Assembly: GCA_045106815.1 (NCBI GenBank)
Contig: JBGCFG010000016.1
Coordinates: 32,417 to 96,416 of the forward strand
Length of the DNA: 64,000 bases
Reading direction: 5' to 3'
Source: JAUIAI01 sp045106815
Lineage (GTDB): Bacteria; Pseudomonadota; Gammaproteobacteria; Burkholderiales; Burkholderiaceae_E
The notes under the pieces are model-generated. The model was not told where the DNA came from. It made no database searches and saw only the letters and a list, made by a program, of their open reading frames with translations. A program made the translations under genes and the position numbers. Of the stretch, positions 8,354 to 17,168 are shown piece after piece (position 1 is the stretch's first letter; each line of letters opens with the position of its first letter).

Positions 8354-10450
8354 CTAACTGTTCCCAAAGAATTTGGGTAACCACAGAGCAATCTCTGGGA
8401 AGGTCACAACCAATACAAGCCCGATGATTTGCAGCGCAATAAATGGCAGCACGGCAACGAAGATGTCTTGCAGTGAGATCTCTGGCGGCGCAACCGACTT
8501 CAACCAGAAGCAGGCGGGACCGAACGGGGGCGACAGAAAGTAGATCTGAATATTCATCACGAACAAGATGCCGAACCACACCGCAGCCCATTCGGGTTCA
8601 AGGCCGAGTTCCGGCGCCATATCCACGACAACCGGCGCAAACACTGGCACGGTGATGAACACAATGGCAATCCATTCCATGAAGGTGCCCAGAATCACCA
8701 GGATACCCATCATGACAAGAATGACACCAATAGCTGGCAGTCCGAGCCCTGTAAACAGAGAGCGCATAAAGTCTGCACCGCCAATCAGGTTGTAAATGCC
8801 GACAAACGCAACAGCGCCAATGATCAGCCAGATGATTGTGCCAACCGTTGACATCGTGCCGGCGAGGGCTTCCTGCAGCATCTTCCAATTGAATTGATTG
8901 CGAATCAGCGCAACGATGATTGAACCGACGACACCAACACCGGCAGCCTCGGTAACTGATGCAATACCGGCGTAGATGGAACCCATCACCATCGCAATCA
9001 GCAGGATGCACATAATCACCGCAAATACACGATGCTTGGACAGTGTTTTGGTGTCGCCCGTCAGCGCTGCAACCTCTGCACCGGTGGGCGCGAGCGAGTG
9101 ATTGAAGTGACAGCGGATGAGCACGTAGCCAGCATAGAAGCTAGCAAGCATCAATCCGGGAATAAAGCCTGCCGTGAACAAGTCGCCAATGGAGACCTGC
9201 GCAGACAGGCCATAAACAATCATGATGATGCTAGGTGGAATCAAAGTGGCCAGTGAGCCTGAGGCGCAGATCACGCCGACAGCAAGCCTTTTGTTGTAGC
9301 CCAGACGAATCATCTGAGGGAGGGCGACCAAGCCCAGCATGACGATTTCGCCACCCATCACACCAGACATTGCGGCGAGAATTACGGCCACAACGACCGT
9401 TTGGACAGCGACGCCGCCGCGTAAGCCTCCCGCAAAAATTGACATCGCATCAAATAGATCTTCTGCGATCCCAGCCTTTTCAAGGATAGAGGCCATCAAC
9501 ACGAACAAAGGCACCGCTACAAGTGGATACTTTTCAAGTAACCCGAATGCATTGGTTGAGACGAGATACAAGCCGTTGCTGCCAAAGAAGACGAGCGCAA
9601 CTAACACAGATACGATCATCGTGACGATGCCCAGAGGCATTCCCGTCATCATGAGCACAAGCAGCAAGGCGACAATTGTCATGCTGACGGTGCCGATACC
9701 GTAGCTGCGAGCGTCAATGTACTGAGACGGATCAATAATGGATGCTGCCTCTCCGATCCCGACATTCAAGGTGCCCAGGCCTGACTCTGTGCCAGCGTAG
9801 TGTGAAACCACTTCAAGGATCAGCCGGATCAGAATGAGGATTGCCACACCGAGAACGACATTCCGTCCGAGCTGACTGTCAAAGTGGCGCCAGAGGTTGA
9901 CCAGCAATTGCATCAAATACATGAATGCACCCACGGTCAGCGCCGTTTTCAGGACCATGGGTTGGGGTGAGTTAAACGCGCTGCCCATCCGCTCAACCAG
10001 GTCTATCGATTCGAGTGCGCGGACCAGGGTGTCATCAACAAGAAAGAACAGTGCAATGACGCCGACCACCATGGCAAATAGATCAAGCCACCACTTCGTG
10101 TTGTCGCTTGCAGCAAGATAGAAAACGGTGATGCCGATGTGCCGCTTCTCCATCGTGACGTAGGCGGAAGACACCATCCAGGCGGTCGCGCACAACACCA
10201 TGACAACTTCAAACGCCCATTGGGTGGGCGCGTTGAACACATAGCGGCTGATCACCTCATACAAAGTGATGAATGCGCAAACTAAATAGAACTGAGCAAC
10301 ACTAAAGCCAGAGATGCGGCTGATGTGATCGATTATTGAAAACGCGTCTTTGTGCTCCACGCGGGCAGGCGCAGCATCTGGTACTGCGTTGCCAGAGGGC
10401 TTGCCAGAGCCGTCGGCTGGGCTCGTGAGGGTTGCGCCGTCTATTGCCAT
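8354..10450 (-). CDS. TRAP transporter permease, fused DctQ-DctM
   Basis: A 698-residue inner-membrane protein. Residues about 30-200 form the four-helix small (DctQ) subunit (FYLVCAFITLYEVISRYVFNAPTQWAFE, then EKRHIGI). From about residue 245 it becomes the 12-helix large (DctM) subunit, with family segments TGMPLGIVTMIVSVL, NAFGLLEKYPLVAVPLFVLMASILEKAGIAEDLFDAM, GVMGGEIVMLGLVALPQM and SGSLATLIPPSIIMIVYG. Fused QM permeases are known. It works with a periplasmic DctP protein, and the divergent gene at 10997 encodes one. TRAP systems import carboxylates and related anions using a sodium or proton gradient. The cargo is not deducible here. Confidence 0.93.
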   Translation of the reverse strand: MAIDGATLTSPADGSGKPSGNAVPDAAPARVEHKDAFSIIDHISRISGFSVAQFYLVCAFITLYEVISRYVFNAPTQWAFEVVMVLCATAWMVSSAYVTMEKRHIGITVFYLAASDNTKWWLDLFAMVVGVIALFFLVDDTLVRALESIDLVERMGSAFNSPQPMVLKTALTVGAFMYLMQLLVNLWRHFDSQLGRNVVLGVAILILIRLILEVVSHYAGTESGLGTLNVGIGEAASIIDPSQYIDARSYGIGTVSMTIVALLLVLMMTGMPLGIVTMIVSVLVALVFFGSNGLYLVSTNAFGLLEKYPLVAVPLFVLMASILEKAGIAEDLFDAMSIFAGGLRGGVAVQTVVVAVILAAMSGVMGGEIVMLGLVALPQMIRLGYNKRLAVGVICASGSLATLIPPSIIMIVYGLSAQVSIGDLFTAGFIPGLMLASFYAGYVLIRCHFNHSLAPTGAEVAALTGDTKTLSKHRVFAVIMCILLIAMVMGSIYAGIASVTEAAGVGVVGSIIVALIRNQFNWKMLQEALAGTMSTVGTIIWLIIGAVAFVGIYNLIGGADFMRSLFTGLGLPAIGVILVMMGILVILGTFMEWIAIVFITVPVFAPVVVDMAPELGLEPEWAAVWFGILFVMNIQIYFLSPPFGPACFWLKSVAPPEISLQDIFVAVLPFIALQIIGLVLVVTFPEIALWLPKFFGNS

Positions 10451-10806
10451 TGCTTGGTCCTACCTTGTCTTCTGGTTATGGTTCGGCACCCGCATTTATG
10501 TTGCAAGCGCGTCTTATTTATCTGCTCCGGTGCCTTTTGCCACTAGGGCAAAGACGCCTGTATCCGACAGGTCGGCAATTTACTGGTTACGTCGCTTCCC
10601 CGCTCAGTGCCTTGCGGCATCCCCCGACTCGCAGCCCAATTTGGCAGCGATTTTGAAAAAGTGCTAGCCTCCGGGGCGATAGCATAGCAAGAAGCGGAAA
10701 AGGGGCAACTAATTCCTAACGACCCAAAAGCTGCTGGTTTGTGCAGCAGACAGCGTTTGTTTGGGAAGTCGTTGCTCGATCATATAGGTATGCGGAGACA
10801 AGACAT
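10451..10806. other. Gene-free divergent region between TRAP permease and dctP side
   Basis: 356 bases with no supported gene. It should hold the promoters of the minus-strand TRAP permease and the plus-strand microprotein/DctP unit, but I could not assign a convincing -35/-10 pair. Two small inverted repeats are visible: CCTGT/ACAGG near 10558-10572 and CTGCTG/CAGCAG at 10731-10749. The second is followed by CTTTT when read on the minus strand. Confidence 0.5.
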
Positions 10807-10929
10807 ATGAGTGGCAACCAACGCACCGACGAAGTTTATCGATACGGTCACTGGTGTTGGATTCTCGGCCTGGCGCTTGCCGGGGGCCTGACCTGGATGC
10901 TTTTCGCATTGGCCGACGGCTTTGCGTAG
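10807..10929 (+). CDS. Possible 40-residue single-span membrane microprotein
   Basis: A short ORF encoding 40 residues: a polar start (MSGNQRTDEVYRYGHW) followed by one hydrophobic helix (WILGLALAGGLTWMLFALA) and an acidic tail (DGFA). GGAG stands nine bases before the ATG. It lies 67 bases before dctP on the same strand and opposite the TRAP permease, so it could be a small accessory subunit of that transporter. I do not recognise a family. The case rests on the ribosome-binding site, the clean membrane helix and the position, and it could still be a chance ORF. Confidence 0.5.
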   Translation: MSGNQRTDEVYRYGHWCWILGLALAGGLTWMLFALADGFA

Positions 10930-10996
10930 TGAGTGTACGAGCTGCGCTCGATCACCAGATCTTGATTTCAGTGGTAAATAAACAGGGAGACTAAAC

Positions 10997-12031
10997 ATGA
11001 AAGCACTTTTGGGCGCTGCGGCAGCCGTCGTAGCACTATCAGCGGTCGGCTTTTCGGCTGACGTCAACGCGCAAACGCTAAAACTCCAATCGAGTTCGAG
11101 CGCGGGCGATTGGGCTCACCGATACATGACTGACAATTGGGCCCCCAAGCTTGAGAAGATGAGCGGCGGCGACCTCAAGGTCGACGTGTTGCCCACTCGG
11201 GCCGTGGTGCCACACCGCGAGACCATTGATGCGGTTGCCAATGGCATTCTCGACGGCGATCTCAACGCAGTGGCCTACTTTTCCGGTCGCGACCCCGCAT
11301 TCGCTTTGATGGGTGATCTCATTGCTGGCTACGACACACCCGACCAGCTGCAAGCATTTTGTATGCATGGCGGCGGCAAGGAAATGCTGCAAAAGCTCTA
11401 CGACAAATACACCAAAGGTAAGGTTCATGTCGTTGGTTGCGGCCCGTACGCTCGCGAAGCTTTGGTTTCGAAGGTGCCCATCAAGTCGGTTGCTGACCTG
11501 GCTGGTGTGAAAATTCGCTCACCCGAAGGCCTGGCTGCTGAAGTGTTCAAACGTGCTGGTGCTTCACCGGTATCACTGCCATTTTCAGAGGTCTACACCT
11601 CTCTCGAAAAAGGTGTTGTTGATGCCGCCGATGCGTCAGCCTATGTGAACAATGCCGCCAGTGGTATGCACAAGGTTGCCAAGTACCCGATCTACCCCGG
11701 CATACACTCGATGGCAGTGCTGCAGTTCATCGTGAACAAGAGCACCTGGGATAAGCTCGGCCCGGCCAAGCAGCAAATGCTTGAGACCTGGTACATCGCC
11801 GCTTACAACAGCATGCGTCGTGATGCTGAAATGGGTGACAAAGAGTTGGTTGCCAAGGACAGTGCGGGTGACGACATCACCGTTATCGACTGGCCCCAGG
11901 CAGAGCGCGACAAGTTCCGTGCTGTTGCTGTGCAGGCTTGGGAAGACTTTGCAAAGAAGAGCCCGCTGGCACGCGAAGCACTTGATGCGCACCTGAGCTA
12001 CATGAAGCAGATTGGTTTGCTTAAAGACTAA
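10997..12031 (+). CDS. TRAP transporter solute-binding protein (DctP family)
   Basis: 344 residues with a cleavable signal peptide (MKALLGAAAAVVALSAVGFSA, cut near DVNAQ). The mature protein has the DctP fold: RYMTDNWAPKLEKMSGGDLKVDVLP, the binding arginine region VKIRSPEGLAAEVFKRAGASPVSLPFSEVYTSLEKGVVDAAD, and a C-terminal helix. It should capture the substrate in the periplasm for the fused QM permease encoded divergently at 8354-10450. An AGGGAG ribosome-binding site precedes the ATG, and a strong intrinsic terminator follows. Substrate identity cannot be read from the sequence; the usual ligand-pairing arginine is present in KIRSPEG. Confidence 0.93.
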   Translation: MKALLGAAAAVVALSAVGFSADVNAQTLKLQSSSSAGDWAHRYMTDNWAPKLEKMSGGDLKVDVLPTRAVVPHRETIDAVANGILDGDLNAVAYFSGRDPAFALMGDLIAGYDTPDQLQAFCMHGGGKEMLQKLYDKYTKGKVHVVGCGPYAREALVSKVPIKSVADLAGVKIRSPEGLAAEVFKRAGASPVSLPFSEVYTSLEKGVVDAADASAYVNNAASGMHKVAKYPIYPGIHSMAVLQFIVNKSTWDKLGPAKQQMLETWYIAAYNSMRRDAEMGDKELVAKDSAGDDITVIDWPQAERDKFRAVAVQAWEDFAKKSPLAREALDAHLSYMKQIGLLKD

Positions 12032-12053
12032 TCAGATTCACGGCTTGGTCACA

Positions 12054-12088
12054 AACGGCGCGTCCTAACGGGGCGCGCCGTTCTTTAT
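12054..12088 (+). terminator. Rho-independent terminator after dctP
   Basis: AACGGCGCGTCC pairs with GGGCGCGCCGTT (12 pairs including one G-U) around a 5-base loop, followed by CTTTATT. It lies 22 bases after the dctP stop and abuts the end of the convergent GNAT gene. Confidence 0.85.
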
Positions 12089-12633
12089 TCAGGCCAGGTA
12101 ATCTCGGCTTGTCGCAGGAGCGGCTTGAGGCTAGACCAGGCATAGCAATGTTCAGGCAACATTTGACGACCTAGGCGGTTTTTGCGTTTTGCGATCAGGC
12201 TGCCGCCGAGCTTCTCGTAAAAGTGACAGGCAGGGTTTTGTGCCAGTACCCAGATTTCCAGGGACCTCATCCCCAGTCGATCAAACCGCCTGGCCATTGA
12301 TTTGACGATTTCTCTACCGTTGCCCTGTTGCTGGTGCTCAGGCACGACATAAAGCACCTGAATTTCAGCATGCCCTTTTTGAACGGCTTTGGCTGTACGG
12401 GCGATGCCTCCCATGGCATAGCCAATGACCCGGCCACGAGCATCTACGACCACCTGGCAGACCTGATCGGGGGGATGGTGAAAGAACCAATGTAGCCATT
12501 GCGCCGCTGCGCGAGCATACGACAGACGAGAAAGGAGTTCGGGGTCAATGATGCCCCGATAGGTATGCTGCCAGGTGACGACTTGTACGCGACCAATAGC
12601 AGCAGCATCTAGTGCGAGCGCTTCGCGAATCAT
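12085..12633 (-). CDS. GNAT family N-acetyltransferase
   Basis: 182 residues with a complete GNAT fold: an N-terminal IREALALDAAAIGRVQVVTWQHTYRGI (a common start in this subgroup), the acetyl-CoA loop VVPEHQQQGNGREIVKSM (Q/R-x-x-G-x-G) and the C-terminal NPACHFYEKLGG. It transfers an acetyl group from acetyl-CoA to an unknown amine in the cytoplasm. It is divergent from the dimethylformamidase-like gene, separated by 43 bases, and convergent with dctP. No substrate clue exists in the neighbourhood. Confidence 0.88.
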   Translation of the reverse strand: MIREALALDAAAIGRVQVVTWQHTYRGIIDPELLSRLSYARAAAQWLHWFFHHPPDQVCQVVVDARGRVIGYAMGGIARTAKAVQKGHAEIQVLYVVPEHQQQGNGREIVKSMARRFDRLGMRSLEIWVLAQNPACHFYEKLGGSLIAKRKNRLGRQMLPEHCYAWSSLKPLLRQAEITWPE

Positions 12634-12676
12634 TTGTTTAGGATACCTGAATCACCATGACACGCCAGAGGATCAA

Positions 12677-14965
12677 GTGCTCAAATTAGCGGCCTATGCA
12701 GATCAAATGTCCATCAGACCGGGCCAGACGATTCGGTTCCATGCGAGTAGCCATGTCGCTGAACCAATAAACGCTCGTATTGCGCGGGTGATTTGTGCTG
12801 ACCCCAATCCTGACGGACCAGGCATCCAACTCGGCGCGCCGGAAGTCTCACTGAAGGCGCTGCAAGCGGCCAAGCCCGAAGTCGTACCGACTGGCTCCTA
12901 CGGGCTAGCTAGGGGCGTGGGCGACTACTTGACAGAGTGCTCACCGCAATCGCTCACGATAGTCTGCCGGGTCAGACCCACGCTGACGGGAAAGAAGCAA
13001 ATGATTCTGGCGCTCACAAAGGGCGGCCAGGAAGATAGCGGCGTTTGGCTCAGCCTTGAGGCAGATGGGCGTTTGAAAGCGACGGTGAGGGTTAAGGAGT
13101 CATTTGTGGCCGTCCAGCTAAACGACATGCCCTTGCACGCATGGTCGCAGATTGCGCTCAGTTTTGACGCTGACGAGCATCAGGTAACCTTGAGTCGTTT
13201 TATCTGCTTGCCTGATGCGCCAGGTGTTCACGCTGCTGACGCTAAGGTAGATACCGCCTCTGGTGATGCGATTGATTGGGCAGGCGCGCGCTTAGTGCTC
13301 GCTGCGAGTGTTGAGCCTGGCCCAAGTGGGGTTGTCTCACACCACTTTAACGGGCGTCTTGAAGCGCCCATGTTATTCGACCAGGTGCTGGCTATGCCGG
13401 ACCTGCAATCTTTGGCCGATAGCTCCCAGAAGGCGCCCAACCCAGACGCAGGATCAAATCGGCCGCTGCTGGACTGGCGATTCAGCGAGCACATGCAATC
13501 GCAAAAAATCCCGGCATCCGGTGGCAATCAGGCACCGCTGCAATTGGTGAACGCGCCGGTTCGAGCGGTGGCTGGTTCGCGCTGGAATGGTCGTGTTATG
13601 CACTATGCCGAAGCACCTGAACAATATGGCGCAATACACTTTCATGAAGATGATCTGGCTGACTGTCTCTGGCCGGTTGTCTATGAATGGACCGTCCCGC
13701 AGGACACGCGTTCTGGCATTTACGCACTATTTCTGAAAGCCGGCGAACACGAAGACAATGTGCCTTTTCATGTTGTTCCGGCCCCCGGCAAGGCACGCGC
13801 AAAAGTCGCCGTGCTGGCCTCAACCTACACCTATACCGTCTACGGCAACAACGCCCGGCCCGAATGGGATGCAGACCCTCAGTGGCAGCAACGTTGGCGT
13901 GATCAGGCCGCGCAATGGCAGGGCTATCCGTACAACCCGGGCGACCATCGCGAATACGGCTTATCAACTTACAACCTGCACCCGGATAACTCTGGTGTGT
14001 CGCTTGTCACCTGGTTGCGACCGATGCTGAACGTCAGAGTGGGCTACGTGACATTCCCTGATCCGCAGATCAGGGGGTCGGGCCTTAGACATTTTCCGGC
14101 TGATACCCATCTGACAGCCTGGCTTGAACATGCTGGCATTGACTACGACATCATCACCGATGTCGAACTTGACCAAGAAGGGATTGATTTGCTTGGTCAG
14201 TACCAAGTGGTGCTCACCGGGTCACACCCCGAATACCATACGCGCGAGATGCTGACTGCTCTACAGATGTTTCGTGATCAGGGCGGACGTTTCTGTTATC
14301 TGGGGGGCAACGGTTTTTATTGGAAGATTGCCAAGAGCGATGAATTACCCGGGGTCATTGAAATTCGCCGCGGAGAAGGTGGCATCAGAGCCTGGGCATC
14401 AGAGCCCGGCGAGTACTACAACCAACTCGACGGTGAATATGGCGGGCTGTGGCGCCGAAATGGCCGGCCGCCGCAACAGCTTTGTGGCGTCGGTTTTAGC
14501 GCACAGGGTAACTTTTCGGGATCTTATTATCGCCTGACAGATGCAGCGCAGGATGCACGCGTCAGTTGGATGTTCGATGGGATTGAAGGGCCAATCATTG
14601 GTCAACATGGTTTGTCTGCGCATGGCGCCGCCGGCTTTGAACTCGACCGTGCGGACGAAGAACTTGGTACGCCGGCGGAGGCGATTGTGGTGGCGCGATC
14701 AGAAAACCATCCGCCGGAGGCACCCTGGATTCTCGTGCCAGAGGAAATGCTCACGCACTTGTTGACGCTTCCGCGGCAGCCTGCACAGTCACTTGTAAGG
14801 GCCGACATGACGTTCTTTCCCGTCGCCGGTGGTGGGGCGGTTTTCTCGACTGGGTCAATTACCTTTTGCGGGAGTCTGCCAAGCAATGGATTCGACAATG
14901 ACATTGCGCGGCTAATGTCTAATGTGGTGAATCGCTTTCTCGATCCAACGCCGTTCGAGGCTTGA
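12677..14965 (+). CDS. N,N-dimethylformamidase large-subunit-like protein
   Basis: 762 residues. I chose the GTG at 12677 (preceded by AGAGGA) because the product then begins MLKLAAYADQMSIRPGQTIRFHAS, the usual start of this family; the longer frame overlaps the GNAT gene. Residues about 90-260 form a concanavalin-like (LamG-type) domain. The C-terminal half is the dimethylformamidase beta-subunit domain with YEWTVPQDTRSGIYAL, GSHPEYHTREML and FCYLGGNGFYWK, the region that holds the mononuclear iron site in the characterised enzyme. That enzyme hydrolyses dimethylformamide to dimethylamine and formate and needs a small subunit, which is not encoded next door. The substrate here may be a different amide. 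Confidence 0.82.
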   Translation: MLKLAAYADQMSIRPGQTIRFHASSHVAEPINARIARVICADPNPDGPGIQLGAPEVSLKALQAAKPEVVPTGSYGLARGVGDYLTECSPQSLTIVCRVRPTLTGKKQMILALTKGGQEDSGVWLSLEADGRLKATVRVKESFVAVQLNDMPLHAWSQIALSFDADEHQVTLSRFICLPDAPGVHAADAKVDTASGDAIDWAGARLVLAASVEPGPSGVVSHHFNGRLEAPMLFDQVLAMPDLQSLADSSQKAPNPDAGSNRPLLDWRFSEHMQSQKIPASGGNQAPLQLVNAPVRAVAGSRWNGRVMHYAEAPEQYGAIHFHEDDLADCLWPVVYEWTVPQDTRSGIYALFLKAGEHEDNVPFHVVPAPGKARAKVAVLASTYTYTVYGNNARPEWDADPQWQQRWRDQAAQWQGYPYNPGDHREYGLSTYNLHPDNSGVSLVTWLRPMLNVRVGYVTFPDPQIRGSGLRHFPADTHLTAWLEHAGIDYDIITDVELDQEGIDLLGQYQVVLTGSHPEYHTREMLTALQMFRDQGGRFCYLGGNGFYWKIAKSDELPGVIEIRRGEGGIRAWASEPGEYYNQLDGEYGGLWRRNGRPPQQLCGVGFSAQGNFSGSYYRLTDAAQDARVSWMFDGIEGPIIGQHGLSAHGAAGFELDRADEELGTPAEAIVVARSENHPPEAPWILVPEEMLTHLLTLPRQPAQSLVRADMTFFPVAGGGAVFSTGSITFCGSLPSNGFDNDIARLMSNVVNRFLDPTPFEA

Positions 14966-14992
14966 GGATTAGGGGAGCAGTCACGAGAGCCG

Positions 14993-15922
14993 CTAAGGGA
15001 GGCGTTTGGCTGGGCGTTTGGCCGATTCGCTAAATTTCCCGTCTTGAAAATCCTCAGTAGACAGACCGCGGTTGATATCAAGCCCCAGCAGCGACCATGC
15101 GTGGGCAGGCAAGTTAGGGATTGGCTTGGTGACCCGTTCGAAAAATGTTGTGGGCCACATCACACCATGCATGGAGATGAAGTCAGAAAAGTCTGTCTCC
15201 ACCACTGCGCCCTTAGTTGATTCGAGCCCCTCGAGCGTAAAGCGAATTCGCGTGGTCAGTTTCGTTTCGCGATCTATGTAGAGTAGGTGCCGGTCCTCAA
15301 CTGACTCGCCCAGTCCAGGACGGGTGATGATAAGCAACTTGTCAACCAGACGGTCGTTGATCCAGGTGGTACCGGCATCTCGAAAAACATGTTTTCCCGC
15401 GAGGTAATGCAGCGGTCCAAAGATAAACACCCGATAGGCGTCCACAACGAGGGAAGCGGAATCAATGACTACCGAGTCGCTCGCCTGGTCCCCGTTGAAC
15501 CAAACCTGAGTCGTTCCATTGACTTCGCTACTAGCGTAGTCGCGCTGGCGAAGCACGAACTTTTTCCCGGCCTCGCCGGTATGTAATTGTGCGGTGATGC
15601 CTTCTTCAACGATGAGTCTTTCTTCTGAGCCTTGTCGAAACTTCCCATCGGTGAGGATGGGTTGAATTCGCTGAATCAGGTCATACCATCGGCTGTCGTA
15701 TGCAATGCTGAGATCTTTGATGTCCGCAAATGCTTCTTTTCCATGGGCGGCGGTTGTCGCCTCGAATAAGGCGAGCCCTTTGTCGGTAGAGCTGGCCGAT
15801 GGGTCGAGTTTGGGTACGCCCCCGCAGGCAGCCAAAAACGCACTGATTGCTAAGATAGTGAGCCAGCGCGGCAAATGCGATTCGATTTGACGTGCGCTGT
15901 ACGAAAGAGGAATTGAAGTCAT
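14993..15922 (-). CDS. Predicted lipoprotein of unknown function
   Basis: About 309 residues from the ATG at 15922; a TTG at 15961 would lengthen it by 13. The N-terminus holds a hydrophobic segment ending in the lipobox FLAAC-GG, so it is a lipoprotein, probably in the outer membrane. The mature part (from DPSASSTDKG) is rich in beta strands, with stretches such as YLAGKHVFRDAGTTWINDRLVDKLLIITRPGLGESVEDRHLLYIDRETKL that resemble LolA/LolB-like or outer-membrane lipoprotein-sorting folds, but I cannot assign a family. It is convergent with the dimethylformamidase-like gene. Confidence 0.75.
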   Translation of the reverse strand: MTSIPLSYSARQIESHLPRWLTILAISAFLAACGGVPKLDPSASSTDKGLALFEATTAAHGKEAFADIKDLSIAYDSRWYDLIQRIQPILTDGKFRQGSEERLIVEEGITAQLHTGEAGKKFVLRQRDYASSEVNGTTQVWFNGDQASDSVVIDSASLVVDAYRVFIFGPLHYLAGKHVFRDAGTTWINDRLVDKLLIITRPGLGESVEDRHLLYIDRETKLTTRIRFTLEGLESTKGAVVETDFSDFISMHGVMWPTTFFERVTKPIPNLPAHAWSLLGLDINRGLSTEDFQDGKFSESAKRPAKRLP

Positions 15923-16195
15923 CGTTTGGGCGTTCTTGGACACGACGTGCAGTATGCCCAAGCGCCGAGGAACCTGGGTGTATAAGACCCGAAGGTACTG
16001 TAGGGATTATGGCTTTCTTCGAGTAGTCGGTTGAGAGGTTCTTCAAACTCATCCTGACACTTCCTGTGTGCGTAGGCGCGCGAATGGATGCCGTCACTGG
16101 CCTTATACCGGCTCAAACCGGGGAATCATTGCTGGCGCAGTGAAATGACTATAGACATGTGAATGAGATCTTGTGGTCGAACGAAGGTTAGATAA

Positions 16196-17128
16196 ATGAT
16201 GATGTCAACTCGGCAAACCGCTCGTATTGATAGCCTCCGAAAGGTTCTAGAGCACATTGAACAAAAGCTTGATGACCCACTTGATCTTCGGAGTTTGGCG
16301 GACTTAGCCAGCACTTCACCCTTTCATTTTCATCGTATGTTTCGGAAGCATATGGGCGAGAGCATCGGCGCATACGTTCGACGCCGGCGACTAGCGGTCG
16401 CCGCAGCGCACCTAGCCTATATGCCAACAACTCCAATATTGCAGATTGCATTGCGGGTTGGGTTCGGTTCTGCCGAGTCATTTGCGCGCGCGTTTAAGCG
16501 GCAGATTGGTGCGACCCCTAGTGAATGGCGTGACATTCACCTCCCACTCGATCGGCAAGAAGGCAAGTCTGATCAGACGAAGAGCAATTTTGATCAGGCA
16601 GCTATGAGTCGATCAGGCGATGATTCACGGGCATTGGAATCGCGGCTTAGACCCAGACCAGACGTACGAGTGGTGCGCCGCAAGAGCGTTTCTGTGGCGT
16701 AATTGCGTCACGTTGGTTCCTACGGTTTCGATGTCAGTTGCTTTCACCGAACCATTGTTTACCCCTGGCTAGCAGCAAACAAACTGTTGGGTCAGCCCTT
16801 ATACGGGATCAGTCACGACGATCCCCTCATAGTGGGAGCGTCTAACTGTAGGTATGACGCCTGCGTCGAAGTACCTGCGGACTACATTCCAATAGCCGAT
16901 GCAAAGAAGACTGTTATCCCGGGCGGCTTGTACGCCGTGTCACGATTTGAAGGTGCAGTCAGTGAAATCGAATCGTTTTGGACTTCTTTAATAACCGACT
17001 GGTTGCCACTAAGTGACTATTCAATCGATGAGCGCCCGAGTTTCGAACATTTCTTACCCCAGCCGAAGACAGGTGGTGATGCACGTGTGTTTCGTTGCGA
17101 CGTTTGCATCCCTGTCGTGCCTGATTAG
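16196..17128 (+). pseudogene. AraC-type regulator with GyrI-like domain, split by an in-frame TAA
   Basis: The first part (16196-16702) encodes an AraC helix-turn-helix pair: LEHIEQKLDDPLDLRSLADLA, then FHFHRMFRKHMGESIGAYVRRRRL, then the second helix-turn-helix ILQIALRVGFGSAESFARAFKRQIGATPSEWR. The frame is stopped by TAA at 16700-16702. Reading on in the same frame gives LRHVGSYGFDVSCF and a full GyrI-like effector-binding domain to 17128. In intact homologues the junction reads like VAYLRHVGPY, so the stop replaces a tyrosine codon (TAT or TAC to TAA, one base). The DNA-binding half alone might still be made; the sensor half has only a TTG to restart from. A sequencing error is the alternative. 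Confidence 0.85.
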
Positions 17129-17168
17129 ATCCATTCATTTTTTGATCCCAGGTAGGCCGACACCTCAG

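Noticed and set aside
12575..12676. ATG start of the dimethylformamidase-like gene at 12575
   Set aside because: It lies inside the GNAT gene and adds an unrelated leader; GTG 12677 gives the family N-terminus.
17013..17168. Upstream start of the alpha/beta hydrolase inside the AraC pseudogene
   Set aside because: The extension puts 60 residues before the lipobox, too long for a lipoprotein signal.
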